Origin: Sandaracinaceae bacterium
GTDB lineage: Bacteria > Myxococcota_A > Polyangia > Polyangiales > Sandaracinaceae
Assembly: GCA_019637095.1 (NCBI GenBank)
Contig: JAHBWG010000032.1
Span: forward strand, 1 to 64,000
Reading direction: 5' to 3'
Length of the DNA: 64,000 bases
The notes below the pieces were generated by a model that ran no database searches, had not been told where the DNA came from, and saw only the letters and a list, made by a program, of their open reading frames with translations. Position 1 is the first letter of the stretch, and every line of letters begins with the position of its first letter. Shown here one piece after another: positions 26,448 through 34,927 of the stretch. The position numbers and the translations under genes were made by a program.

Positions 26448-27488
26448 ATGGAAGAGTCGGCGCTCCACGCCTTGCTCAAGAAGGGGCAGCAGTACGCGGC
26501 CTCGGACATCCTGCTCAAGGTCGGGCAGCCGCCCGCCTTTCGCGTCGGCGGCACGCTCCACTACCTGCAGGGCGAGAAGCTCAAGCCCGACCAGACGCGC
26601 GACCTCGGCCGGCTCGTGCTCGCGGGCTCGCCATACACCGGCTCGATCGACGAGCTACACCAGTACGACACCGCTTACTCGGTGGCCGGCGTGGGCCGCT
26701 ACCGCGTCAACGTCTACCGCCAGCGCGGCACCATCGCGATCGCGCTGCGCACCATCCCGTTGCGCATCCCCTCCTTCGAGGATCTGCGCCTGCCCGAGGT
26801 CGTCCGGAAGCTCGCCGAGCTCGAACGCGGGATGGTCCTCGTGTGCGGCGCCGCCGGCAACGGCAAGTCGAGCACGCTCGCCTCGATGATCGGGCACATG
26901 AACCAGACGGTGCGCTCGCACATCATCACGATCGAGGACCCGATCGAGTTCATCCACACCGACGGCACGAGCCTCATCTCGCAGCGCGAGGTCGGCATCG
27001 ACACGGACGACTTCGCGACCGCGCTGCGCGGCGCCCTGCGCCAGTCGCCGGACGCGATCCTCGTCGGCGAGATCCGCGACGAGGAGACGATGGACATCGC
27101 GCTCAAGGCCGCCGAGACCGGCCACCTCCTGCTCTCGACGCTCCACACCCCTGACGTGCAGCGCACGATCGGGCGCATCCTCGCGCTCGTCGGAGAGCGC
27201 GAGGTCACGGAGACGCGCGAGCGGCTCGCGGACAACCTGAAGGGCATCGTCGCGCAACGTCTCTTGCCTCGGGCAGACGGCCGCGGGCTCGTGCTCGCGG
27301 CCGAGGTGCTCGTGGTGACGGGCACCGCACGCGAGACCATCAAGCGACCGGACGGCAACGTCCCGCTCAAGGACATCATGGAGAAGGGGCGGCACCCCTA
27401 CGGGATGCAGACCTTCGAGATGCACCTGCGCGAGCTCGTCAAGGAGGGCCTCGTCGACGTCGAGGTCGCGCGCGCCGCGCTCGGGTGA
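26448..27488 (+). CDS. PilT/PilU-type secretion or pilus ATPase
   Basis: 346 residues. Conserved sites: Walker A GAAGNGKSS (134-142), Asp box TIEDPIEF (161-168), Walker B ILVGEIRDEE (204-213) with Glu208, and His box HLLLSTLHT (226-234). The C-terminal segment MQTFEMHL matches PilT/PilU, but the AIRNLIRE motif of PilT is not evident, and the Walker A has Ala and Asn where PilT has GPTGSGKST. This makes it a PilT-like paralog, perhaps PilU-type, that powers pilus retraction in the cytoplasm. No other pilus gene is near. A -10-like TATCCT (26434-26439) ends 8 bases before the ATG. Confidence 0.9.
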   Translation: MEESALHALLKKGQQYAASDILLKVGQPPAFRVGGTLHYLQGEKLKPDQTRDLGRLVLAGSPYTGSIDELHQYDTAYSVAGVGRYRVNVYRQRGTIAIALRTIPLRIPSFEDLRLPEVVRKLAELERGMVLVCGAAGNGKSSTLASMIGHMNQTVRSHIITIEDPIEFIHTDGTSLISQREVGIDTDDFATALRGALRQSPDAILVGEIRDEETMDIALKAAETGHLLLSTLHTPDVQRTIGRILALVGEREVTETRERLADNLKGIVAQRLLPRADGRGLVLAAEVLVVTGTARETIKRPDGNVPLKDIMEKGRHPYGMQTFEMHLRELVKEGLVDVEVARAALG

Positions 27489-27494
27489 GAGCCA

Positions 27495-28823
27495 TCAGCG
27501 CGCGGCCGTCGCGTCGCTCTCGGGCTCCGCGGCGGACGCGGCCGCCTCGCGCTCGGCGCGGCGCGCCGCCTCGCGGAGCTGTCGCGGCCGCGTCACGAGC
27601 CAGTGGCGCATCGCCTCGCGGGCGACGAACGAGCCCTTGATGCGCCAGCGCGCGCCGTTGACGACGAGCGCGGCGACCGCGATGCGCGGCTCCTCGACGG
27701 GCGCGAACCCGACGAACCACGTGTAGCTCCGGTACGGATCGTTCGACGCCAGCGTGCCGGTCTTGCCGGCCACCTCGATCCCGGGGAGGAACGGCTCCCC
27801 GCTCGGATCGAAGAACCACTGCCGCCCGGTGCCGCCGCGGGCGAGGGTCCGCTGCATCATGCGCGTCACCGCGGCGGCGGTGGGCTCCGCGATCACCTCG
27901 CGGTGCATCGCGGGGCTCGCCTCGTACGTGATCGCGCCGCTCGCGTCGATCACCTCGTCGACCAGGGTCGGCCGCGGCATGCGGCCGCCGTTCGCGATCG
28001 TCGCCGCGATCAGCGCGCCGTGGAGCGGCGAGAGGTGCATGTGCCAGAAGCCGGCCGCCGTGCGCGCGAACTCGAGCCGGTCGGGCGGTACCTCCATCGG
28101 GCTCGCGCGCGTCGGCACGTCGAAGGGCAGCGCGTGCCCGAACCCGAACGCCGACGCATAGCGCTCGAGCGTCGGCGGATCGAGGTGGCGCACCGCGAGC
28201 TTCGCGAAGATGGGGTTGATCGAGCCGCCCATCGCGCCCGCGAGGCTCGCGCAGCTGCGGTCGCGGGCGGGGTCGTCCTCGAGGTGCCCATCGTTCAGGC
28301 GGCGCAGGCCGCCGTGGTAGCAGACCTCCGCGTCGGGCGAGACGCCCGCCTCGAAGAGCGCGGCGCCCGTCACGATCTTGAAGACGGACGCGGCCGGCGC
28401 GCTCGGATCGAGCACGAGATCGCCCGCGCTGGGGTCTTCGCTCGAGTGCGAGACGTAGGCGAGGACGCGGCCGGTGGCCGGCTCGAGGGCGATCGCGGCG
28501 CCGAACGGCACCTCGTGCCGCGCGAAGATCCCGGTCAGGTGGGCCTGCAGCGACGGGTCGAGCGAGAGGAGCGCGGTCGATCCGTCGGCGAGGTCGGCGA
28601 GCGCGACGCCGTCCTCGACGCGGTGCCGGGACGGATCGAGCCCGGGGAACGTGCGCCCGGCGCGGCTGGGCGCGCGCGCCGGGGGGACCGGCGTGACCTC
28701 GTCCGAGGCCTGGGGCGCAGCGGGCTCGTCCGCGGCGATCGGCCCGGAGAGGAAGCCGACCGCCGCCCCGACCGCGGCCACGCCGAGCGTGACGCGGACG
28801 CTCGTCCGCCAGCAGAAGCGCAT
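27495..28823 (-). CDS. Penicillin-binding protein, transpeptidase domain
   Basis: 442 residues. An N-terminal signal/anchor (residues 10-30) is followed by a Pro/Ala linker and a transpeptidase domain with all three motifs: SxxK at 146-149 (SVFK), SxN at 201-203 (SIN) and KTG at 354-356. Ends in an Ala/Glu-rich tail. It lacks a large PBP dimerisation module, so it is a compact class B-like or class D-like enzyme that cross-links or trims peptidoglycan in the periplasm. A -10-like TAGGGT (28832-28837) lies 8 bases upstream of the ATG. It converges with the PilT-like gene, 6 bases away. Confidence 0.88.
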   Translation of the reverse strand: MRFCWRTSVRVTLGVAAVGAAVGFLSGPIAADEPAAPQASDEVTPVPPARAPSRAGRTFPGLDPSRHRVEDGVALADLADGSTALLSLDPSLQAHLTGIFARHEVPFGAAIALEPATGRVLAYVSHSSEDPSAGDLVLDPSAPAASVFKIVTGAALFEAGVSPDAEVCYHGGLRRLNDGHLEDDPARDRSCASLAGAMGGSINPIFAKLAVRHLDPPTLERYASAFGFGHALPFDVPTRASPMEVPPDRLEFARTAAGFWHMHLSPLHGALIAATIANGGRMPRPTLVDEVIDASGAITYEASPAMHREVIAEPTAAAVTRMMQRTLARGGTGRQWFFDPSGEPFLPGIEVAGKTGTLASNDPYRSYTWFVGFAPVEEPRIAVAALVVNGARWRIKGSFVAREAMRHWLVTRPRQLREAARRAEREAAASAAEPESDATAAR

Positions 28824-28926
28824 CGTGCGCGACCCTAGCCAGGGCCGGATCCGCCGGTCAAAAGAACCGCGGATGGACAGCCGACTTTCGCTCCGCGCCG
28901 CCCTCGGTCATGATGACCGGGAGCGC

Positions 28927-29829
28927 ATGGAAGACGAGAGGACGACCAACCCGAACAAGACGGTCGTCACGGTCATCACCAAGTCGCCCGGGGCGGGCGG
29001 TGAGGAGGGGCCCCGCGAGGGCTGCCTCGTGGTCATCTATGGCGAGGACCTCGGGCGCCGCGTCCCCCTCGGCCAGGAGCCGTGCATCCTCGGGCGCTCC
29101 TCGAAGTGCGACGTGCAGCTCGACCAAGAGAGCGTCTCGCGCAACCACGCGCGCATCCGGCGGCAGCGCACGCACTACGTGATCAGCGATCTCGGCTCCA
29201 CGAACGGCACCTACGTCAACGACGAGCTCGTCGACGAGGTGGTCCTGCGCGACGGCGATCAGGTCAAGGTCGGCCGCACGATCTTCAAGTTCATCGTCAG
29301 CGGGAACATGGAGGCGCAGTACCACGAGGAGATCTACCGCCTGATGACGGTGGACGGGCTCACGGAGCTGCACAACAAGCGGTACTTCAACGAGGCCCTC
29401 GAGCGCGAGGCCTCGCGCTCGCAGCGCTACTCGCGCACGTTCTCGCTCGTCCTGTTCGACATCGACCGCTTCAAGGACATCAACGACACGTTCGGCCACC
29501 TCGCGGGCGACTCGGTGCTGCGGCAGCTCGGCGCGCTGGTGCGCACGCGGGTGCGGCGCGACGACATCCCCGCGCGCACGGGCGGCGAGGAGTTCAGCGT
29601 GATCGTCCCCGAGGTCGCCCGCGAGGGCGCGATGAACCTCGCCGAGAAGCTCCGCGCGAGCATCGAGGCCGCGGTGTTCAAGTTCGAGGGCACGCAGATC
29701 CCGGTGACGATCAGCCTCGGGGTCGCGGAGTGGGACCCGAAGCTCCAGGACCCGCAAGACCTCGTGCGCCGCGCGGACGAGCTGCTCTACGAGGCCAAGC
29801 GGACCGGGCGCAACCGCGTCTGCGGGTGA
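28927..29829 (+). CDS. FHA-GGDEF diguanylate cyclase
   Basis: 300 residues. A short disordered N-terminus leads to an FHA domain (~33-125) with GRSSKCD (57-63), SRNHARI (71-77) and DLGSTNGTYVN (88-98), the phospho-threonine-binding surface. A helix then links to a GGDEF domain with DFID/RFKDIND (178-187) and the active-site GGEEF (219-223). The inhibitory site RxxD is intact: RRDD at 210-213, five residues before GGEEF. So it should make cyclic di-GMP, be product-inhibited, and be gated by a phosphorylated partner, plausibly a Ser/Thr kinase. I chose the ATG at 28927; one at 28873 would add an unstructured tail. Confidence 0.92.
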   Translation: MEDERTTNPNKTVVTVITKSPGAGGEEGPREGCLVVIYGEDLGRRVPLGQEPCILGRSSKCDVQLDQESVSRNHARIRRQRTHYVISDLGSTNGTYVNDELVDEVVLRDGDQVKVGRTIFKFIVSGNMEAQYHEEIYRLMTVDGLTELHNKRYFNEALEREASRSQRYSRTFSLVLFDIDRFKDINDTFGHLAGDSVLRQLGALVRTRVRRDDIPARTGGEEFSVIVPEVAREGAMNLAEKLRASIEAAVFKFEGTQIPVTISLGVAEWDPKLQDPQDLVRRADELLYEAKRTGRNRVCG

Positions 29830-29836
29830 GGCGCGC

Positions 29837-31393
29837 TCACGGCCTCTCTTCTCGGGCGAGCACGCTGTTGCGCCGCCCGTAGCCGAAGTAGATCGCGAAG
29901 CCGACCGCGAGCCACGCGATCAGCCGCAGCCACGTGTCCCACGGCAGACCGATCATCACCCAGAGGCACGTCGCGGCGCCGAGCAGCCCGACCACCCACG
30001 GCGCCTTGACCGCGAACGGGCGCGGCGTGTCCGGGTGCGTGCGCCGCAGGATCGGGACGCCGAGGCAGACGAGCACGAACGCGAGCAGCGTCCCGATGGA
30101 GACGAGCTCACCGACGAGCGTGATCGGCATGAACGCGGCGCAGGTCGCGACGAACGCGCCGGTGACCAGCGTCGCGCGGTGCGGCGTGTGGAAGCGCGGG
30201 TGCGTGTCCTTGAACCAGGGGAGCAGCCCGTCGCGGCTCATCGCGTAGAACACGCGCGACTGCGCCAACAAGAGCACGAGGATCACGCTCGTGAGGCCCG
30301 CGAGGGCGCCGAGCTTCACGGCGAACGTGAAGAGCCGCCGCGTCGTCTCGTGCCACCCGCGCAGCTCGACGATGCGGTCGATGCCGACCGCGATCGGATC
30401 CGGCACGCCGAGCTCGCGGTAGGGGACGACGCCGGCGAGCACGACCGCGACGAGCACGTAGAGCACGGTGCAGACGACGAGCGAGCCGAGGATCCCGAAC
30501 GGCAGATCACGGCTCGGCCGCTTGGCCTCCTGCGCGGTGGTCGAGACCGCGTCGAAGCCGATGTACGCGAAGAACACCACGCCGGCGCCGGTGAGCACGC
30601 CGCCCATCCCCCAGCCGTACCGCGACACGCCGTCGACGAGCATGGGCGCGGGCACGAGCGCCGCCGGCCCGCTCGCCGTCGGATCCGCGATCAGGTTGTC
30701 CATCGAGATGACGCCGATGCCGAGCGCCACGAACGCGAGGATGATGGCGACCTTGAGGACGACGATGAGGTTGTTGACCCACGCGCTCTCGCGCATGCCC
30801 CGGTAGAGGACGGCCGCGAGCACGAGCCCCACGAGCACCGCCGGGAGGTTCACGATCCCCGAGACGGTGGACTCGTCGGGCAACGTGACTTGCTCGAACG
30901 GCCCCTTCGTCAGCCGCAGGACCCCGACGGGTAGCTCGATCCCCAGGCTGTGGTGCAGGAGCGAGTAGAGGTAACCGCTCCAGGCGATCGAGACGGTGAC
31001 CGCGCCGAACGTGTACTCGAGGATCAGGTCCCAGCCGATGATCCACGCGATGAGCTCGCCCATCGTCGTGTACGAGTACGCGTACGCGGAGCCCGCCACC
31101 GGGATCATCGACGCGAGCTCCGCGTAGCAGAAGCCCGCGAACGCGCAGAGCACGCCGGCGATCAGGAAGCTGTAGACGATGCCGGGCCCGGCGTAGGTCG
31201 CGGCGGCGGTGCCGGTCAGCGAGAAGATGCCCGCGCCGATGATCGCGCCGACGCCGAGGGCGGCGAGGTGCCAGCCGCCCAGGGTCCGCTTGAGCCCGCC
31301 GGAGTCGGGCGCGTGACCGTCGGCGCGGTTGGGATCGCCGGCCTCCGCCAGGACCCGGTCGAGCGACTTCTTGCGGAAGAGCGACGCCAGCAT
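29837..31393 (-). CDS. APC-family amino acid permease
   Basis: 518 residues with about twelve hydrophobic spans. The first has the APC signature GVGAIIGAGIFSLTG (~47-61), and a segment GVVFFAYIGFDAVSTTAQEAKRPSRDLP (~295) carries the conserved FDAV...AKRP motif of the cationic amino acid transporter subfamily. The central RVFYAMSRDGLLPW block is also typical. Predicted to import amino acids across the inner membrane. Specificity cannot be read from sequence; a cationic or aliphatic substrate is plausible. It ends 7 bases before the divergent-running GGDEF gene's stop and lies downstream of a fatty acid hydroxylase gene in the same direction. Confidence 0.93.
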   Translation of the reverse strand: MLASLFRKKSLDRVLAEAGDPNRADGHAPDSGGLKRTLGGWHLAALGVGAIIGAGIFSLTGTAAATYAGPGIVYSFLIAGVLCAFAGFCYAELASMIPVAGSAYAYSYTTMGELIAWIIGWDLILEYTFGAVTVSIAWSGYLYSLLHHSLGIELPVGVLRLTKGPFEQVTLPDESTVSGIVNLPAVLVGLVLAAVLYRGMRESAWVNNLIVVLKVAIILAFVALGIGVISMDNLIADPTASGPAALVPAPMLVDGVSRYGWGMGGVLTGAGVVFFAYIGFDAVSTTAQEAKRPSRDLPFGILGSLVVCTVLYVLVAVVLAGVVPYRELGVPDPIAVGIDRIVELRGWHETTRRLFTFAVKLGALAGLTSVILVLLLAQSRVFYAMSRDGLLPWFKDTHPRFHTPHRATLVTGAFVATCAAFMPITLVGELVSIGTLLAFVLVCLGVPILRRTHPDTPRPFAVKAPWVVGLLGAATCLWVMIGLPWDTWLRLIAWLAVGFAIYFGYGRRNSVLAREERP

Positions 31394-31447
31394 CGGGCCC
31401 GCAGGGTGCCCGAACGGGCGCGCCGGCGGAAGCCCTGCGCACCCGCG

Positions 31448-31990
31448 TCACACGAGGCGGTACGCGCCCTCGTACTCGGCCTTGATGCGCGCGTCGTCGC
31501 CGAGCAGCCACGCGAAGCACCGGACGTGGCGGCGCGGGACGCGCACCTCACCGGGCGCCGCGAGCGTCCCGAACGCCCAGTCCCAGAGGGGCGAGGTCAC
31601 CCCGTGGTTGGTGTTCGAGTCCTCGAAGTGATGGTGCAGGTGGTGGCGCCGCGCCCACCGCCCGTAGCGGCTCTTCGGGCCCCGCACGTGCGTGGCCCGG
31701 TGGAGCCGCTCGTAGAAAGTCCAGCCGACGACGACGCCCGCGACGCACGCGGCCCCCGCCGCGCCGAAGATCGGCACGAGCACGAGGGCGAGCGCGCCGA
31801 CGACCGGGACCGCGAGCACGAGCTTCTTCGCGAGCGTGCTGAAGTGATCCGGCTGCGCGTGGTGCATGAGGTGCTCCTTGCGCACGTGCTTGCCGAGCCG
31901 GCGGTCGTGGCCCGCGAAGCGGTGCAGCACGTACTCGAGCAGCGTCCACAGCAAGAGGCCGACGATGAAACCGATCCCGATCCCGATCAT
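31448..31990 (-). CDS. Fatty acid hydroxylase/sterol desaturase superfamily protein
   Basis: 180 residues, compact membrane enzyme. The histidine boxes of the superfamily are visible: HRFAGH (23-28), HLMHH (~40-44), HRATH (~98-102), HHLHHHFED (~116-124) and NHGVT. Two or three hydrophobic spans separate them. These coordinate a di-iron centre that hydroxylates or desaturates lipids (family knowledge). A GGGAGT Shine-Dalgarno precedes the ATG at 31990. It is 36 bases downstream of the TetR gene in the same direction, so it is probably under that regulator. Confidence 0.88.
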   Translation of the reverse strand: MIGIGIGFIVGLLLWTLLEYVLHRFAGHDRRLGKHVRKEHLMHHAQPDHFSTLAKKLVLAVPVVGALALVLVPIFGAAGAACVAGVVVGWTFYERLHRATHVRGPKSRYGRWARRHHLHHHFEDSNTNHGVTSPLWDWAFGTLAAPGEVRVPRRHVRCFAWLLGDDARIKAEYEGAYRLV

Positions 31991-32026
31991 GGTGCGACTC
32001 CCTCTCTCCCGACGCGCGCGCGCCGC

Positions 32027-32755
32027 TCAGGCGAGCTTCTTGGCGCGGCGCCACGCGTCCGCGAACGTCTCGTCCGTCGCGCCCCAGCCCACGAACAGGG
32101 CGCGACACAGCTCGTCGATCAAGGGCTCCTGGCGGAGCGCGTCGAGCCCGAAGCGATCGAGCTTGCGCAGCGCGAGCGCGCCGTGGAGCGCGGCCTGGAG
32201 CGCGAGCACGCGCCGGGCTCCGTCGCCCGCGGCGAGCGCCCCGCCGGCCACCGCCTCCTCGAACAGCACCGGCACCTGCGCGAACAGCGCGAGCAGGCTG
32301 GCGAGGACCGGCGCGGCGACCTCGGTCGCCACCAGCGGCTCGGGATCGCCCATCCAGCGCGCGAGCAAGAGCCAGTGCGCCGGCCGCCGCTCGGGGAGCG
32401 TGACGAACGCGCGCACCGCGGCCAGCAGGGGCGTGAGCGCCGCGACCGGCGCGGGCACGGAGCGACCGCGGGTGATCGCCGCGCGCGCTCCGCGCTCGGC
32501 CTCGCCGAGATCCGCGGCGAGCGCCTCGAGCACGCGGCGCTGCACCGCGAGCAGCAGCTCGTCCTTGCTGGGGTAGTAGCGGTAGAGCGCGCCCGCCGCG
32601 TAGCCGAGCTCGTCGGCGAGCCGCTTCATCGTGAGCGCGTCGAAGCCCTCCTCGGTCACGACGCGCAGCGCGGTCTGGACGATCCGCTCGGTCGTCTCCG
32701 CCCGGCGCTTGGCCCGCGTCCCCGGAGCCTCGCTCACTTCGTGAACCACGGCCAT
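32027..32755 (-). CDS. TetR-family regulator
   Basis: 242 residues from the ATG at 32755; a GTG at 32773 is in frame but would lie inside the operator-like repeat. Residues ~18-65 form the TetR helix-turn-helix (ERIVQTALRVVTEEGFDALTMKRLADELGYAAGALYRYYPSKDEL split across the helices); the remaining helical domain binds the ligand. Such proteins usually repress themselves and a neighbour. The candidate target is the fatty acid hydroxylase immediately downstream. Inverted repeats overlap its own -35 and start codon, which supports autoregulation. Confidence 0.9.
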   Translation of the reverse strand: MAVVHEVSEAPGTRAKRRAETTERIVQTALRVVTEEGFDALTMKRLADELGYAAGALYRYYPSKDELLLAVQRRVLEALAADLGEAERGARAAITRGRSVPAPVAALTPLLAAVRAFVTLPERRPAHWLLLARWMGDPEPLVATEVAAPVLASLLALFAQVPVLFEEAVAGGALAAGDGARRVLALQAALHGALALRKLDRFGLDALRQEPLIDELCRALFVGWGATDETFADAWRRAKKLA

Positions 32756-32784
32756 AAAGTGAATCACGTTCACGAACCTGTCAA
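32738..32784 (-). promoter_or_regulatory. Promoter with operator-like inverted repeats for the TetR gene
   Basis: On the minus strand a perfect -35, TTGACA (32779-32784), is followed by TTCGTGAAC (32768-32776, minus strand). The inverted copy, GTTCACGAA, is at 32738-32746, 21 bases further on. Between them lies a second near-palindrome with arms GTGAA and TTCAC (32759-32773). A repressor dimer bound here would block RNA polymerase and cover the ATG at 32755. Confidence 0.6.
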
Positions 32785-32832
32785 GGCGTTCTTGCCGCGG
32801 CCCCGGGGGTGGCCCATCCTCGCGCCCCTCTG

Positions 32833-34923
32833 ATGGACGAGCACCTCACGGATCGCACGCGGCGCCGGCGGCGCGCGATCGGGGTCGCGTCCGCCGCCGG
32901 GCTCCTCGGGGTCGCGCTCCTCCTCGCGCTCGACGCGGGCTACTTCGCGCACGGCTACGCGGCGACGTGGTACGCGAACGTCGAGGGCCGGCGCGAGCGG
33001 CTGACCACGACGACCGAGCACCGCGTCGAGCTCCCGAACGTGCACCGGCCGCTCGCCCGCGTCGTGCAGGGCTGGCCCTCGCCGCGCCTCCCGCTCCCGG
33101 CGCGGCTGCCCGAGATCGACGTCGAGCTCGCCGCGACGCTGACCGTGCCCGACGGGCGCCCGCACTACCTCGCCGCCGACGTCGAGCGCGAGGCGGAGAT
33201 CGTCGCCGACGGACGCGCCCTCGGCCCCGAGGACGCGCTCGCGCCCGGCGCGCACGCGCTCGTCGTGCGCTGGCGCGCGCAGCCGCTCCCGCAGGGCGAC
33301 AGCGGCCGTAACCGGCGGAGCGACTCGGCGCGCTTCGCGCTGCTCTGGGGGCCCGCGCCGTACCCCGCGCGGCCGGTGCCCGCCTCCGCGCTCGTCCCCG
33401 ACGGCGCGGCGTGGCCGGCCGCGCGCGTCGCGCTCTACGGCCTCGGGCTCCCGCTGCTCTTGCTCGTGGCGTACTGGCTCTTCCGCGCCGCCGACGCCGC
33501 GCGGCCGCTCGATCGCGCGCGCCGCCTCGGCCTGCTCGCGACCGCGGCCGTCGTCGCGCTCTCGGTCGGCTACCGCGCGTACGACTACGACGTGATGCCC
33601 GAGTTCCGCGAGAACGCGGACGAGCTCTTCGCGACGTGGAACGGCTGGTCGCTGCTCCACGACGGAACGACGCGCGGCTGGTCGCTCTGGGCGCACGACT
33701 ACCACGGCCTGGTCGAGGTCGAGCAGGTGCGCTTCTTCGGCGAGTCGCGCAGCGTCATCTCGCCCTACTTCGAGCACCCGCCGCTCCTGCACGTCCTGGT
33801 CGGCGTCGCGGCGCACGCGGGCGGTGCGAGCCACTGGCTCGAGGCCAAGCTCTCGCACACGCGCTGGGTGCCGATCCTGCTCGCGGGGCTGTGCACGCTG
33901 CTCGTGATGGCGATCACGCGGCGCATCGAGGGCGCAGGGCCCGCGCCCTACCTCGCCGGCCTCCTCTACGCGACGCTCCCGTCGATCGTCCTGCAGACGC
34001 GGGTGATCAAGGAAGAGGCGTTGCTCACCGTGCTCGTGGCCGGGCTCGTCTGGTTCTTCCAGCGCTGGCGCGACGACGGCCGCCGCACGCGCGATCTCGC
34101 CATGGCCGCGGTGTGCGCGGGCGCCGCGACGCTGACGAAGGTGCCCGCGGTCGTCTACGTGCCGGCGCTCGTCATGCTCGTCGCGGCGGAGCGCGGTCAG
34201 CTGCGCCGCGCCGGGTTCGCGCTCGCGGTCGGCCTCGGCGTCAGCGCGCTGCTGCCGATCTTCGGCGCGATCGTCGACTGGGACGCGTTCGTCTACTCGC
34301 TCGGTCGCCAGGGCGGCCGGCCCATGCACTGGAACCTGTTCCCGCGGTGGTTCGACGCGACGATGATCAACCACAACTTCCTCGGTCGCGGCTGGATCCT
34401 CTTCCTCTGGCTCGGCTTCGCGGGCGCCATGGTGCGGCGCGGCGTGCGCGACACCGCGCCCGTGATCGTCCCGCTCGTCGCGTACATGTGCGCGATCGCG
34501 ATCGGCACGGGCAACTGGACGTTCGGGTGGTACATCGTGCCCTTCTATCCGCTGCTCTGCGTCGGCGCGGGGCTCTTCCTCGCGCGGGTGTGGCAGCGGC
34601 CGGACCTGCTCGGTGGGACCCTCTTCGTGACGCTGCTCGTGATGTACACGCTGAACTTCACCCTCGACGTCCACTACGCGAAGCAGCCCGCGTCGTGGTC
34701 GGGGCTGCGCACGATCGTGACGCTCTTCGTGGTCTTCGGGCTCGCGCCCTACGCGGCGGTCCAGGTGTGGCGCGAGAGCCGGCTCGCCCGCGGCGCCGCC
34801 AAGCTCGCCACCGCGCTCGGGCTCGCCACCGTGGTCGGCGTGAGCGGCTGGTTCGTCGCGCGCTACGACACCCTCTACGAGTCGCACCACTCGCTCGACG
34901 GCGACGAGTACTTCACGAGGTGA
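32833..34923 (+). CDS. PMT/ArnT-like GT-C glycosyltransferase, membrane
   Basis: 696 residues. One N-terminal span (~20-40) is followed by a ~170-residue periplasmic beta domain and then about ten hydrophobic spans. The first periplasmic loop of the membrane part carries acidic residues in EFRENADELFATWNGWSLLHDG, the position of the catalytic acid in PMT (GT39) and ArnT-like enzymes. These transfer a sugar from a polyprenyl phosphate donor to a protein or lipid (family knowledge). A downstream LTKVPAVVYVPALV segment also fits the family. The next gene starts 4 bases after its stop, so both are probably co-transcribed. Confidence 0.75.
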   Translation: MDEHLTDRTRRRRRAIGVASAAGLLGVALLLALDAGYFAHGYAATWYANVEGRRERLTTTTEHRVELPNVHRPLARVVQGWPSPRLPLPARLPEIDVELAATLTVPDGRPHYLAADVEREAEIVADGRALGPEDALAPGAHALVVRWRAQPLPQGDSGRNRRSDSARFALLWGPAPYPARPVPASALVPDGAAWPAARVALYGLGLPLLLLVAYWLFRAADAARPLDRARRLGLLATAAVVALSVGYRAYDYDVMPEFRENADELFATWNGWSLLHDGTTRGWSLWAHDYHGLVEVEQVRFFGESRSVISPYFEHPPLLHVLVGVAAHAGGASHWLEAKLSHTRWVPILLAGLCTLLVMAITRRIEGAGPAPYLAGLLYATLPSIVLQTRVIKEEALLTVLVAGLVWFFQRWRDDGRRTRDLAMAAVCAGAATLTKVPAVVYVPALVMLVAAERGQLRRAGFALAVGLGVSALLPIFGAIVDWDAFVYSLGRQGGRPMHWNLFPRWFDATMINHNFLGRGWILFLWLGFAGAMVRRGVRDTAPVIVPLVAYMCAIAIGTGNWTFGWYIVPFYPLLCVGAGLFLARVWQRPDLLGGTLFVTLLVMYTLNFTLDVHYAKQPASWSGLRTIVTLFVVFGLAPYAAVQVWRESRLARGAAKLATALGLATVVGVSGWFVARYDTLYESHHSLDGDEYFTR

Positions 34924-34927
34924 GCGC

